Made by a program: the position numbers and the translations under genes. A stretch of DNA of 25,331 bases from the IMG/VR virus record IMGVR_UViG_3300006754_000153, positions 1-25,331 of that record. One strand, 5' to 3'. Numbering within the stretch: the first letter of the stretch is position 1; every line of letters starts with the position of its first letter. The stretch comes from a virus. This document shows positions 5,488 to 13,751 of the stretch, one piece after another. A model generated the notes under the pieces. The model was not told the origin of the DNA. It ran no database searches and worked only from the letters and a program-made list of their open reading frames with translations.

Positions 5488-5563
5488 TGTTTCAAAGAAA
5501 CATCTTGAAATTTCTCCGAAACAACCCCTCTGTTTCACTGAAATTTCTTCTGTTTCAGTGAAA
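5488..5563. promoter_or_regulatory. Operator-like cluster of GTTTC/GAAAC palindromes
   Basis: The divergent region contains TGTTTC-AAA-GAAACA (5488-5502), then TTTCACTGAAA (5533-5543) and TTTCAGTGAAA (5553-5563). The last two are each near-perfect palindromes of form TTTCA-n-TGAAA and are also exact reverse complements of each other, so they can form one 11-bp stem with a 9-nt loop. The spacing and symmetry are typical of repressor sites between divergent operons, but no regulator gene is visible in the window. Confidence 0.5.
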
Positions 5564-5574
5564 GTAAGACAGTT

Positions 5575-5623
5575 GTGTTTCACCCTTATACCCCTTTAGG
5601 GGGTATATAAGGGAGTGAAACAC
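5575..5623. promoter_or_regulatory. 49-nt nested hairpin at the start of the plus-strand genes
   Basis: GTGTTTCAC (5575-5583) pairs perfectly with GTGAAACAC (5615-5623). Inside, CCTTATACCCC pairs with GGGGGTATATAAGG with small bulges, around CCCC-TTTA-GGGG. The outer arms carry the same GTTTC/GAAAC motif as the neighbouring palindromes. No U-run follows, so an ordinary terminator is unlikely. A protein-binding site, attenuator or 5' end structure for the plus-strand transcript is more plausible. Confidence 0.5.
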
Positions 5624-5710
5624 TCTTACTGTCAGATACTGTATGATGTTGAAATAAATGAAGAAAGACCGACTGTATTTAGCGGACTCTCTAGGAGGCA
5701 AGATAGTCCA

Positions 5711-5875
5711 ATGGAAAAGTTTATAGGAAAATTAAGACCCCAGATATTCCTTTCCATCGTGCTGCTTGGCATAATTGCCATTGTGGGAATGAGTCTTGGA
5801 ATGACCGAGGTGACTGTCGGCTGTGTTGCAGGTATCATTGCGCTGTCGAAGGATGTGTTACAGAGTGATGGTTAG
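5711..5875 (+). CDS. Small membrane protein (54 aa), possible holin-like
   Basis: The product starts MEKFIGKLRP and then has a hydrophobic segment (IFLSIVLLGIIAIVGMSLGM, about residues 12-31). A second, weaker one follows (EVTVGCVAGIIALSKDVL, about 33-50). Two short membrane spans and a charged N-terminus suit a small phage membrane protein. A holin role is only a possibility, since no endolysin is next to it. The frame extends upstream to a GTG at 5615, but that codon lies inside the nested hairpin and lacks a properly spaced site. I prefer ATG 5711, which has AGGAGG 12 bases upstream, a longer spacing than usual. It is the first gene of the rightward group. Confidence 0.55.
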   Translation: MEKFIGKLRPQIFLSIVLLGIIAIVGMSLGMTEVTVGCVAGIIALSKDVLQSDG

Positions 5876-5890
5876 TTAAAGGAGGCAGAG

Positions 5891-6169
5891 ATGAGTGTTA
5901 TCAAGCCTGACTCAGAGATGTACGGGGAAGAACTCAGGGAAGCCGAGTGTTTTTACTGTTATAAAAGGGTATGGCCTCTGGCTGTTTTGTGGAGTAGCAA
6001 TGGCTACCATCTATGGATGCATGCCAAATGTGTGAAAAGCCTTGCCGTGCGGATGTTCCGTGATGTGCATGAGGTGGAATGCATGCCTAAGCGTTTGTTT
6101 TGGGATACATCAGGCCGCTCCTATTACGGTGGTGAGTACGTGCCACGGGTTGAGGAGAATGGTAGATGA
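5891..6169 (+). CDS. Small Cys/His protein, putative zinc-binding (92 aa)
   Basis: The ATG has AGGAGG five bases upstream. The protein carries C20-x2-C23 (CFYC) and later H40, H44 and C47 (YHLWMHAKC), a plausible single zinc site. The function is unknown. Its last codons overlap the next gene in an ATGA junction, so the two are probably translated together. The neighbour has a similar W/M-H-x-K-C motif. It lies between the control region and the packaging genes, a position where small phage regulatory proteins are common. Confidence 0.65.
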   Translation: MSVIKPDSEMYGEELREAECFYCYKRVWPLAVLWSSNGYHLWMHAKCVKSLAVRMFRDVHEVECMPKRLFWDTSGRSYYGGEYVPRVEENGR

Positions 6170-6321
6170 CCAGAAAAAAGGAAAGGCTACTGGCTGACTT
6201 TGACAGTCCCTGTTACTTTTCTTACCTGACAGGATGTGGTGATATTAAGAAGGGACAGCCGATATTCCATTTAGGTTATCGAATGAACTGGCACCGTAAG
6301 TGTCAGCCTAAAGAGTTGTAG
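6166..6321 (+). CDS. Small Cys/His protein, putative zinc-binding (51 aa)
   Basis: The frame starts at an ATG overlapping the upstream stop (ATGA, 6166-6169) and ends at TAG 6319-6321, directly before the next ATG. A GAGGAG site lies eight bases upstream. Candidate metal ligands are C16, C24, H35, H43 and C46, the last two in NWHRKC, echoing WMHAKC in the preceding protein. The tight overlaps on both sides and the ribosome binding site support a real gene. The function is unknown, and the two may be diverged copies of one zinc-ribbon-like fold. Confidence 0.6.
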   Translation: MTRKKERLLADFDSPCYFSYLTGCGDIKKGQPIFHLGYRMNWHRKCQPKEL

Positions 6322-7440
6322 ATGACACATAAACCCGGACACATTGCCCCTGCCTCTGAAAATCCTTTTCAGGCATTCACCTCACCAACTCCTCAAGTCG
6401 TCCCTCCTGTAAGTCGTAAGGATCGTGGGGATCGATTTGAATTTAGTATGCAAAACCCTCTATTGGATTTTGTGCCTGTAGTAGGAACTGCTGCTAACTG
6501 GGAACAGATGGGGCCAATAGAAAGAGCAATATCATTGGGGCTTGATGCTGCCGATCTGCTTACTGTAGGTACAAGCAAAGCTGGTACTGCCCCACTCAAG
6601 ACGCTATTAAGGAAAACAGGGAAGTTTAGGGGAGTCGAAGACCCTACCCATTCTTATCTACGCTTGGGATTTGCTCCTTCTTGGGATGGATATCCAACTG
6701 TTTCCAAAAATTGGTACACACACCAGCCAGAATTAGGGACATCGGTATATCAGGGAATTAAATTTCCCGATCTCAATAAAGGTTCTGATCAATATTTTAT
6801 GAAGCCTATGCCAAAGGAAATAGTAAAAGATTTGCCTGAAACAGATTATAGATATGGGCAAGTACCAATAAAGGAAAAGCGATACAACCCATCAGGAACC
6901 GATTATTACGAAGAGGTTACAGGATATAGAAGCCCAAAACCGGGTGAAGAACCAGTCACTACGTGGGTTAATCATCCACTAACAGGTCAAAAAATGACAT
7001 ATGCGGAAAGAGAGGCATTTGAAGTAACTGGTAAACCTATGTCATCTTTAGGTTCTGACACAGAAGCTTTACTTGACCCATCAACAATTGACTACGCAAC
7101 ACCATGGAGTATACCCAAAGAAAATATTAGATTGTTTGAACCTGATTATGCTTCACCATTCGGACACTTAGGTAAACATTTTACGGAGAAGGATATAGCT
7201 TTTAATAGATTGAAAGTAAACCCTAACGTGTTCAATCCTAATACTGGCAAACCTGTAAACTTAACAGAAGAGTTTGCTAAGTACGATCAGTTTGGTAATA
7301 GGATTAATCCTCTCTGGACAGAAAGGGGAATTCCTAATCTATCACCGTGGATGGCTGATCCATATCTAAGAACTGGAACTCTTGCTTATACTACTCCAGC
7401 AAGGGGAGGGTTGACGCTATATGATCGTCTTTATGAATAA
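6322..7440 (+). CDS. Hypothetical protein upstream of terminase (372 aa)
   Basis: No family is recognised with confidence. The N-terminus is Pro-rich. It is followed by a hydrophobic patch (LLDFVPVVGTAANW and AISLGLDAADLLTVG, about residues 47-83), then a long Tyr/Pro-rich region. Near the C-terminus, FGHLGKHFTEKDIAFNR (about 275-291) resembles the G-x-H-F...A..R signature seen in some ADP-ribosyltransferase-like phage domains, but I see no complete R-S-E or H-Y-E catalytic set, so this is a weak hint. The ATG directly follows the stop codon of the upstream gene, which makes translational coupling likely. Base composition is like the late genes and it has almost none of the short palindromes of the left block. 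Confidence 0.6.
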   Translation: MTHKPGHIAPASENPFQAFTSPTPQVVPPVSRKDRGDRFEFSMQNPLLDFVPVVGTAANWEQMGPIERAISLGLDAADLLTVGTSKAGTAPLKTLLRKTGKFRGVEDPTHSYLRLGFAPSWDGYPTVSKNWYTHQPELGTSVYQGIKFPDLNKGSDQYFMKPMPKEIVKDLPETDYRYGQVPIKEKRYNPSGTDYYEEVTGYRSPKPGEEPVTTWVNHPLTGQKMTYAEREAFEVTGKPMSSLGSDTEALLDPSTIDYATPWSIPKENIRLFEPDYASPFGHLGKHFTEKDIAFNRLKVNPNVFNPNTGKPVNLTEEFAKYDQFGNRINPLWTERGIPNLSPWMADPYLRTGTLAYTTPARGGLTLYDRLYE

Positions 7441-7451
7441 AGGAATAAAGA

Positions 7452-7937
7452 ATGAGAAAGAGTAAGGATGAAACAAAAGCCTCACAGGACGCTTGGCTTA
7501 CTGCGTTTGGTCAAGTAGGTACTGTACTCAGTGCCTGTAAGGCTGCAAATGTTGCTCGATCTACTTATTACAACTGGATTGAGAACAATATTTATAATTT
7601 TAAAGAGAAAAAAAATGTTGCTTGGGAAATATTTAGAGAATCTTTACAGGATTTAGCACTGGAAAGGATTAGGGGGCAGGGGCCAAGAGATAATCCTGTA
7701 CTACTTATGTCATATCTTAATGCATTTGTGCCAGAATACTTTAAACGTGACAGCTCTACTGGTGGTGATGCTGCAAAAGAGTTCATGGCAGAACTTAAAA
7801 AGCTACGAAACATGCAGGAAGAGTTACGTAGTGGTAAAAAAGAAACAGTTGAAGAAGATTCTGCTAAAAAAAGAGCTATAGATGAGGTAGAAAAGATACT
7901 CTCAAGGCAGATGGAATCTGATGACAACAGAGATTAA
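7452..7937 (+). CDS. terS: Terminase small subunit
   Basis: The 161-residue protein has an N-terminal helix-turn-helix (about residues 19-43, including VLSACKAANVARSTYYNWIE), which fits DNA recognition by a small terminase. A helical middle and a charged C-terminal tail (from about 110) would serve oligomerisation and contact with the large subunit. The gene lies directly upstream of the large terminase and overlaps it by 17 bases, the standard arrangement. An AGGAAT-type ribosome binding site precedes the ATG. The assignment relies on the fold pattern, size and context together. Confidence 0.8.
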   Translation: MRKSKDETKASQDAWLTAFGQVGTVLSACKAANVARSTYYNWIENNIYNFKEKKNVAWEIFRESLQDLALERIRGQGPRDNPVLLMSYLNAFVPEYFKRDSSTGGDAAKEFMAELKKLRNMQEELRSGKKETVEEDSAKKRAIDEVEKILSRQMESDDNRD

Positions 7938-9267
7938 TCCAGATGTAACAGATTACATCTTCTCTAAGTTGGATTTTAATCCAACAGAGAAACAGGAACC
8001 AATACTCAACTGCCGTAAGCGTTTCATATTGGTAGCTGGTGGTGAACAAGCTGGTAAATCTATGGTGGCTTCCAAGTATCTGGTGTCACGATTCCTAGAA
8101 ACTGATGAAGCTGGACTATATTGGCTGGTAGCTGCTGACTATGAAAGGACTAGAGCTGAGTTTGAGTACCTAACACAGGACTTTGCAGCACTGGGAGTAC
8201 TGGCTGAAGTAACTAAACGAGTTGACCCCGGCAGAATTGTACTGGCTGATGGTACTAGAATAGAAACCAAGTCAGCTAAAGACCCAAGAACTCTGGCTAT
8301 GAGAGCACCTAATGGCATTATTGGGTGTGAGGCTAGCCAGTTAGACCTTGAAACCTTCCATAGATTACGAGGTAGGTGTGCTCCAAAGCGTGGGTGGATG
8401 TTCCTTGGTGGTACATTTGAAGGTTCACTGGGGTGGTATCCACAGTTATTTCAGCAATGGCAACATGGTGGAGATGATGAACAGTCGTTTTCTCTGCCTA
8501 GCTATTCTAATCAGTACTTATATCCCGGTGGTAGGCAAGACCCTGAGATACTCAGGCTTCAAGCTGTAGCCTCTGACGACTTCTTTATGGAGCGTATTGA
8601 AGGTATACCTACACCACCACAGGGATTAGTATTCGGAGAGTTCAGGCCTGACATACATATCAGTGATGAAGCCAAGTGGTCAGCAGGTGATCCTGTTTAT
8701 TTATGGATAGACCCCGGTTATGCTGGTGGTTATGCAGTAGAAGTAGTACAGGATATCAATGGTCAGATATGTGTAATAGACGAGATATACGAACAAAACC
8801 TTATTACAACAGAGATGATCGACATTGCAAAGTCCCGACCATGGTGGAAAGATGTCCAAGGTGGGGTAATCGACATAGCTGGATACCAGCATCAGGCTAT
8901 GTCTGCCCCAGCAGAAATATGGTTAGAGGAAACTGGGGTATATCTTGCTGCTCAGAAAGTTAGAATTAACGAGGGAACTGAAAGACTGAAGTCATTTTTA
9001 AAGCCCGATCCTCTTTCTAACATGCCAAAAATAATATTTAACCCAAGTTGTCGTGGGATTCTGTCAGAGTTTGGGGCAGAACCAAATCCATTTACAGGAC
9101 AAACCCAAGCCTATCGCTGGAGAACTGATCGAGATGGTAATATAGTGGGAGAGACTCCCGAAGATAAATACAACCATGGCGTTAAAGCCGTAGTTTATGG
9201 GCTTGTAGATAGATTTGGATACGGTCATTTACGCAACAACTCGTTTATTAAAGTTAAGAGGTGGTAG
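7921..9267 (+). CDS. terL: Terminase large subunit (packaging ATPase and nuclease)
   Basis: The 448-residue protein has Walker A GGEQAGKS (40-47), a Walker B-like GIIGCEA with catalytic glutamate near 137, and the coupling motif LGGT (162-165). The C-terminal RNase H-like nuclease shows LWIDPGY (D264), VIDEIY (D286), VIDIAG (D318) and a closing acidic motif in EDKYNHGVKAVVYGL. It drives DNA into the procapsid and cuts concatemers at the portal. Its length is usual for compact large terminases. It overlaps the small subunit gene, and the portal gene starts with GTG immediately after its stop. Confidence 0.93.
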   Translation: MTTEINPDVTDYIFSKLDFNPTEKQEPILNCRKRFILVAGGEQAGKSMVASKYLVSRFLETDEAGLYWLVAADYERTRAEFEYLTQDFAALGVLAEVTKRVDPGRIVLADGTRIETKSAKDPRTLAMRAPNGIIGCEASQLDLETFHRLRGRCAPKRGWMFLGGTFEGSLGWYPQLFQQWQHGGDDEQSFSLPSYSNQYLYPGGRQDPEILRLQAVASDDFFMERIEGIPTPPQGLVFGEFRPDIHISDEAKWSAGDPVYLWIDPGYAGGYAVEVVQDINGQICVIDEIYEQNLITTEMIDIAKSRPWWKDVQGGVIDIAGYQHQAMSAPAEIWLEETGVYLAAQKVRINEGTERLKSFLKPDPLSNMPKIIFNPSCRGILSEFGAEPNPFTGQTQAYRWRTDRDGNIVGETPEDKYNHGVKAVVYGLVDRFGYGHLRNNSFIKVKRW

Positions 9268-11112
9268 GTGGCTAGAAGAAAAGTAGAAGATATTATTAGT
9301 TTAGTAGATTCACATTATGATGCTACTGAACCACTCCGATCTCGCATGGATGCTGATCATAATCTGTATAGATTGTCACCATTTGATGCTGGAGATGGGT
9401 ATCAATCGTATACTTCAAACGAACCGCAGACATATGCGGACAAGATAATATCTTGGCTGGCAGGATCGGACATGATTGTTCGTATACCTCCTGCTGGTAA
9501 TCCACGAAACTCCAGAGAAGTTAATAACGATAAAGAAAGATTTATCATTGGAGCCTTAAAGTCTGCCAATGAACGTCTTATGAAAAGACTTCAGCCATGC
9601 TTACAGGATCAACTGTCATGGTATACAACTCTTCGTGGTTGGTATGCAGGTAGAGCACTACTTGTTAAAAGAGATGACAGTGATACATTCATTGACATTA
9701 CACCATGGGATCCGATGCACACATACTGGGGAACAGATGGTGATGGGATGTCATGGGCATGTTACAAGGTTAAAAAAACCAGACATGAAATAGAATCCCA
9801 GTACAATGTCAAACTTGGTGATGAAAGAATGGATGAAGATGGGATAGAAGTTTATGACTTTTATGATCGTGAAGATAACTATGTAGCTATACCACATAGA
9901 TATATCAAGAAAAGAACAGCACATGGAGGTACTGGAGTCCCGGTATTCCTAGGCCCAGTAGGTGCTAACCCATTAATCCAGTCACTGGAGTGGTCATCGA
10001 TAGAAGATACAGTCGAGGACTATGGTGAATCAGTATTTAAATCTACAAGAGAGTTATACGAAAAGCATAACTTCATGATGTCTACAATGCTTGAGCTTAC
10101 CGCAAGGTCACGCAAGCAAGGAATAGTAATAACTTCCAGAGATGGTCAGAAGACACTGGAAGAAGACCCTTACAAAGAAGGAACTGAGATATCCCTAGCA
10201 CAGGGAGAAGAGGTAAAACCCCTAGGATTGTTAGAAGTAGCCAGAGAAACTGGTGTTTATATGGGGATGGTATCAGGAGAGTTGCAACGTGGTTCAATAC
10301 CACACTCAGTATATGGGGAGCTGCAATTCCAGCTATCTGGATTTGCTATAAATACTCTAAGGCAGGGCGTAGAATCTGTATTAGGCCCACGGATTGAGGC
10401 GTTGGAACACGCCTATATGCAGATATGTAATCTTTTATGTGACCAGTACTCCAGTGGAGCTTTCACTTCTATGGAGTTATCGGGTCGTGATAACAACAGG
10501 ATGTATTTTTCAGAAACAATTACACCTGAGAGAGTCAAAGAGGGCGGTTCTATAGAGATATCTATAGTCGCCAGACTACCTCAAGACGATATGTCTAAGT
10601 ACTCTATGGCACAGATTGCTAGAGAAGGCCCAACACCACTCATGCCTGATCTTTGGATCAGGGACAACATACTCGGCGTTCAGGATGCTGACCAGACAGA
10701 CGATGCAATTAAGGAACAAATTGCAGAAAGAACCTTGCCAGAGGCAGGGCTATGGAGTTTATATCAGGCAGCTATGAAGCAGGGACGAGATGATCTTGCT
10801 CAATTTTACCTTGGTGAATTGATGGCAGTAATGTTGAGTAAGGCTAAGATGTTGTCAGAAAGTCTTGGTGGTGGAGTACCGCCAGCCCCATCCGCTGGTG
10901 CATTGCCTCCGATGCCTCCGGGTGCTCCACCACCCGGTGGCCCACCGGGAGTACCACCGGGAGTAGCTCCTCCAGCTATGATGAGTGGAATGCCACCTCC
11001 TGCACCTACGCCACAAGCTGGGCCTAATGTGCCACCGGGACAACCTAGGCCGGGAGCACAGAGTGATGCAACACGATTAGGAAATATTGGCCTTGTCGGG
11101 CCGGGAGGATAA
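9268..11112 (+). CDS. Portal protein with Pro/Gly-rich C-terminal tail
   Basis: This 614-residue protein follows the large terminase directly and has the portal character: an N-terminal region with PQTYADKIISWLAGSDMIVR, a long alpha/beta middle, and a helical core around SVYGELQFQLSGFAINTLRQ. It would form the dodecameric ring through which DNA passes. Residues from about 531 form an unusual low-complexity tail of Pro, Gly, Met and Ala (for example PPGAPPPGGPPGVPPG), ending GLVGPGG. The start codon is GTG at 9268, touching the upstream stop. The last codons, GGA GGA, serve as the ribosome binding site of the next gene. The portal call rests on position, size and general pattern. Confidence 0.85.
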   Translation: MARRKVEDIISLVDSHYDATEPLRSRMDADHNLYRLSPFDAGDGYQSYTSNEPQTYADKIISWLAGSDMIVRIPPAGNPRNSREVNNDKERFIIGALKSANERLMKRLQPCLQDQLSWYTTLRGWYAGRALLVKRDDSDTFIDITPWDPMHTYWGTDGDGMSWACYKVKKTRHEIESQYNVKLGDERMDEDGIEVYDFYDREDNYVAIPHRYIKKRTAHGGTGVPVFLGPVGANPLIQSLEWSSIEDTVEDYGESVFKSTRELYEKHNFMMSTMLELTARSRKQGIVITSRDGQKTLEEDPYKEGTEISLAQGEEVKPLGLLEVARETGVYMGMVSGELQRGSIPHSVYGELQFQLSGFAINTLRQGVESVLGPRIEALEHAYMQICNLLCDQYSSGAFTSMELSGRDNNRMYFSETITPERVKEGGSIEISIVARLPQDDMSKYSMAQIAREGPTPLMPDLWIRDNILGVQDADQTDDAIKEQIAERTLPEAGLWSLYQAAMKQGRDDLAQFYLGELMAVMLSKAKMLSESLGGGVPPAPSAGALPPMPPGAPPPGGPPGVPPGVAPPAMMSGMPPPAPTPQAGPNVPPGQPRPGAQSDATRLGNIGLVGPGG

Positions 11113-11115
11113 TCA

Positions 11116-12822
11116 GTGGCAATAGGAGATAACCTACCCGGAATATTTGGAAACCTAGTCCAGTCTGTTATGAAGTCTGGAGGCGACCCTATGTATATGG
11201 TCGATCTGTTTGAAGGTCGTGATGCTGATAGGGAACAGGGATTAAGACTAGAAACAATGATGGGTGGCCCACCCCCATTTGAAGATATACCAGCATTTGA
11301 ACAACACTTTCAAATGACCGGTGATCCTATGATTGCTGCCGATATGGCATTGCAAGATACGCTATCTATGGAATCAATAGAATCTGATACAACAGGATTA
11401 ACTTCTGGAATAGGGGCACAGGCTTTATTTAATTTTTCTCCGGGTACTGTAGATGAATCTTTATTTGATTCGTATTCAGAAAATCTTGGAGTTACTAGAG
11501 ATCAATTAGCATCTGCATACAATGACATAAATCAAGATATGTTATTACAAGATGCAACTATGTATGGAACAGGAGAAGTGAATTTTGATCCTTTGCCCAT
11601 GATGGGAACTGGTGATATACCAAGTGAGGATATTATGAACCCACCTGCTCAACAGGTACTGGCAGCAGGTTTGCCTGATATACCGTGGGGAGGTATGCCT
11701 AACTGGGAAAAGATTGGTAATATACCGTGGGGAGGTATGCCTAACTTCAGCAAAATACATGATACAGCCAAGAAAACATCTCCTCTTTTTACTGGTACTG
11801 ATCGGGAAGGAGCATGGGGAGATAAACCTGATGGAGACCCTGATCCAATCTCTGTCGTAGAATCTGCTAGATCAGAACTAGATATAATAAGAGATGAATG
11901 GAATCAGGAAGGGGACACTGTTGCAAGAGATCAAAGACTAGAAGCCTTTGTTATATCTGGAATGGATCCAAATTCCAAAGCAAGATTTGAACAAGGTGAC
12001 ATGTCTATCATTGGTCAGGTTAACAATACTGTTAATCAGTATATCCAAAGTTTTGGTGATCCACAGGGATTAACAGAATCAGATAGTGACTTTGAATCTA
12101 GAATGGTTTCAGGAGAAGGTGCTCCTGTTTCTATGGATATTGAAGCTACTCGTTTCCAAAATCCAGACTTAAACCCTACAAATATAATGACATCACAGAT
12201 ACCAGAACAGTTAACTACTGGACAGCCTATGGGGCTTCCTGAATATCAGGGGACTGAATCTCCTGCGGAAATGTTTGAGGCGTATGGTGCTACCAATGTT
12301 CCTGATTACTATGGAGGAATGGGTTCTTCTTTAGGTAGGCAATATAGACCATTACTTGGTGCTCATCTTCTACAGCAGTCTGGCTTTGGATTTGGTGCTC
12401 CTCAAGCAGGACGCACATACGGTGCATTTTTAGAAGATGTAAGACCAGAAACATATACTCCATTAGACTGGAATAAACTCGCACCATCATGGGAAAAATT
12501 AACAGGATATGTATCATCTCAAGCAAGTAGTGGTGGCACTGATCCTGATGCAGCAGAACAAATTGCCACAGGGAACCCTGTAATGGCAGAAGCATTAACT
12601 GAAACAGGTAGTGCAGGTAAAAGAAATGCAATTGCGTTAGCATTAGCTAGATACCATGCAGGTAAACCTGTGCAGAGTTCTTATGCTAATAGAGCAGTTG
12701 CCAGTTCTTTAGAAGATATCTATGATAGAACTGCTGCGGATACAATAAGATATGGTGGTGCTAATACTACTATCAAGTTTTTAGATAACTTGATTAAGTT
12801 GAATCCTGAAAGGTTTGGATAA
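11116..12822 (+). CDS. Virion-associated protein, paralog A of a three-gene set (568 aa)
   Basis: I do not recognise a family. The start is GTG, with GGGAGG eight bases upstream. An acidic, Met- and Pro-rich N-terminal half contains a tandem 14-residue repeat with core IPWGGMPN (about 188-215). The C-terminal part has RQYRPLLGAHLL, GAFLED, and then ALALARYHAGKPV...YANRAVASSLEDIYDR. That last segment is clearly related to the C-terminus of the next gene product. Its place between portal and capsid suggests an internal or connector protein. Its stop overlaps the next ATG (TAATG). Confidence 0.65.
   Translation: MAIGDNLPGIFGNLVQSVMKSGGDPMYMVDLFEGRDADREQGLRLETMMGGPPPFEDIPAFEQHFQMTGDPMIAADMALQDTLSMESIESDTTGLTSGIGAQALFNFSPGTVDESLFDSYSENLGVTRDQLASAYNDINQDMLLQDATMYGTGEVNFDPLPMMGTGDIPSEDIMNPPAQQVLAAGLPDIPWGGMPNWEKIGNIPWGGMPNFSKIHDTAKKTSPLFTGTDREGAWGDKPDGDPDPISVVESARSELDIIRDEWNQEGDTVARDQRLEAFVISGMDPNSKARFEQGDMSIIGQVNNTVNQYIQSFGDPQGLTESDSDFESRMVSGEGAPVSMDIEATRFQNPDLNPTNIMTSQIPEQLTTGQPMGLPEYQGTESPAEMFEAYGATNVPDYYGGMGSSLGRQYRPLLGAHLLQQSGFGFGAPQAGRTYGAFLEDVRPETYTPLDWNKLAPSWEKLTGYVSSQASSGGTDPDAAEQIATGNPVMAEALTETGSAGKRNAIALALARYHAGKPVQSSYANRAVASSLEDIYDRTAADTIRYGGANTTIKFLDNLIKLNPERFG
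11678..11746 (+). repeat. Tandem coding repeat, 42-nt period
   Basis: A 27-nt stretch at 11678-11704 recurs exactly at 11720-11746. In frame it gives two 14-residue units sharing IPWGGMPN, followed by WEKIG or FSKIH. Confidence 0.85.
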
Positions 12823-13751
12823 TGGCTACTCCAGTTGGAACATTACAACAATTCGGTGATGATACCTATAGGTGGGATGGTGTTGGATGGGTGTATGTCC
12901 CTCCATCATCTACGCCAGTTTCAGGTATCCAAAATATTAGTCCTGACAATCCTTCATCTGTAGTAGTAAATGAACCAGTTGTTACATCTGGTGGTATTGT
13001 ACAACCAATTACAAATACTGGGCCAACAAGTGGGGACGTAGACGATTTAACATCTGTGCTTGGTGGTAATGGAAACGATAATGGTAATGGATCAGTAGAT
13101 ATGTCTGCTGGTGGTGATTTAGGTTTAATTGATCAAGGAGCAAATAATATGGCACCCGGAACATGGGACGATTGGTCACCTGTATTTGGTGAGTATAGTC
13201 CAGAACAACAATATACATCATTAATGTCTACAGCTATGCCTAACTACTATACCCCTAGGTATGGTCAGATGGCACAGCGTCAGTTCGCACCTACTTTTGG
13301 TAGGTACTTACTGGGCGGATATGGTGGAGGTACAACAGGACTTGGTACTGGTGCAGGATTTGCTGACTGGTATGAAGGACAAGGACTACCTGCTGGACAA
13401 GCTCCTACTGGTGGAGTAGGTATACCAGATATATCAGGAGGATATAACCAAGCTTTAGCTATGGGTCAAGCTGGAGTGGGATCAGGTGATTGGGAAACTA
13501 TGGCAGCATCTAATCCGGGTATGGCTTATGCGATGCAAGACCCACAGGCTGTACAGGCCATGGCATTAGCTAGATATTATGGTGGCGGTGGCCCTGTTGG
13601 TGGATATGCTGGTAGAGCAGTACAGAGTACATTAGGCAATCTTTATGATCGCTATATGACTACAGGTGCTCAATCAGGAGTTACAGGCCCAACTGGATTC
13701 CTAGGATACCTAGGTGGTCTTAGTGGCAATAGATTTGGGGCTATGGTTTAA
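12822..13751 (+). CDS. Gly-rich virion-associated protein, paralog B (309 aa)
   Basis: The ATG shares a base with the stop of the previous gene (TAATG). The N-terminus has GTLQQFGDDTYRWDGVGWVY, a short motif that looks like a small tail or neck adhesion repeat. A Gly/Asn-rich middle follows, then QRQFAPTFGRYLLGGYG and FADWYEGQG. The C-terminus, AMALARYYGGGGPV...YAGRAVQSTLGNLYDRY, matches the end of the 568-residue protein encoded upstream. It ends NRFGAMV. The function is unknown; a structural role is inferred from position and composition. Confidence 0.65.
   Translation: MATPVGTLQQFGDDTYRWDGVGWVYVPPSSTPVSGIQNISPDNPSSVVVNEPVVTSGGIVQPITNTGPTSGDVDDLTSVLGGNGNDNGNGSVDMSAGGDLGLIDQGANNMAPGTWDDWSPVFGEYSPEQQYTSLMSTAMPNYYTPRYGQMAQRQFAPTFGRYLLGGYGGGTTGLGTGAGFADWYEGQGLPAGQAPTGGVGIPDISGGYNQALAMGQAGVGSGDWETMAASNPGMAYAMQDPQAVQAMALARYYGGGGPVGGYAGRAVQSTLGNLYDRYMTTGAQSGVTGPTGFLGYLGGLSGNRFGAMV

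Noticed and set aside
5615-5710. GTG start at 5615, extending the small membrane protein by 32 residues
   Set aside because: The codon lies in the arm of a strong hairpin, has no properly spaced ribosome binding site, and the extra residues look unlike a coding N-terminus; ATG 5711 with AGGAGG upstream is preferred.
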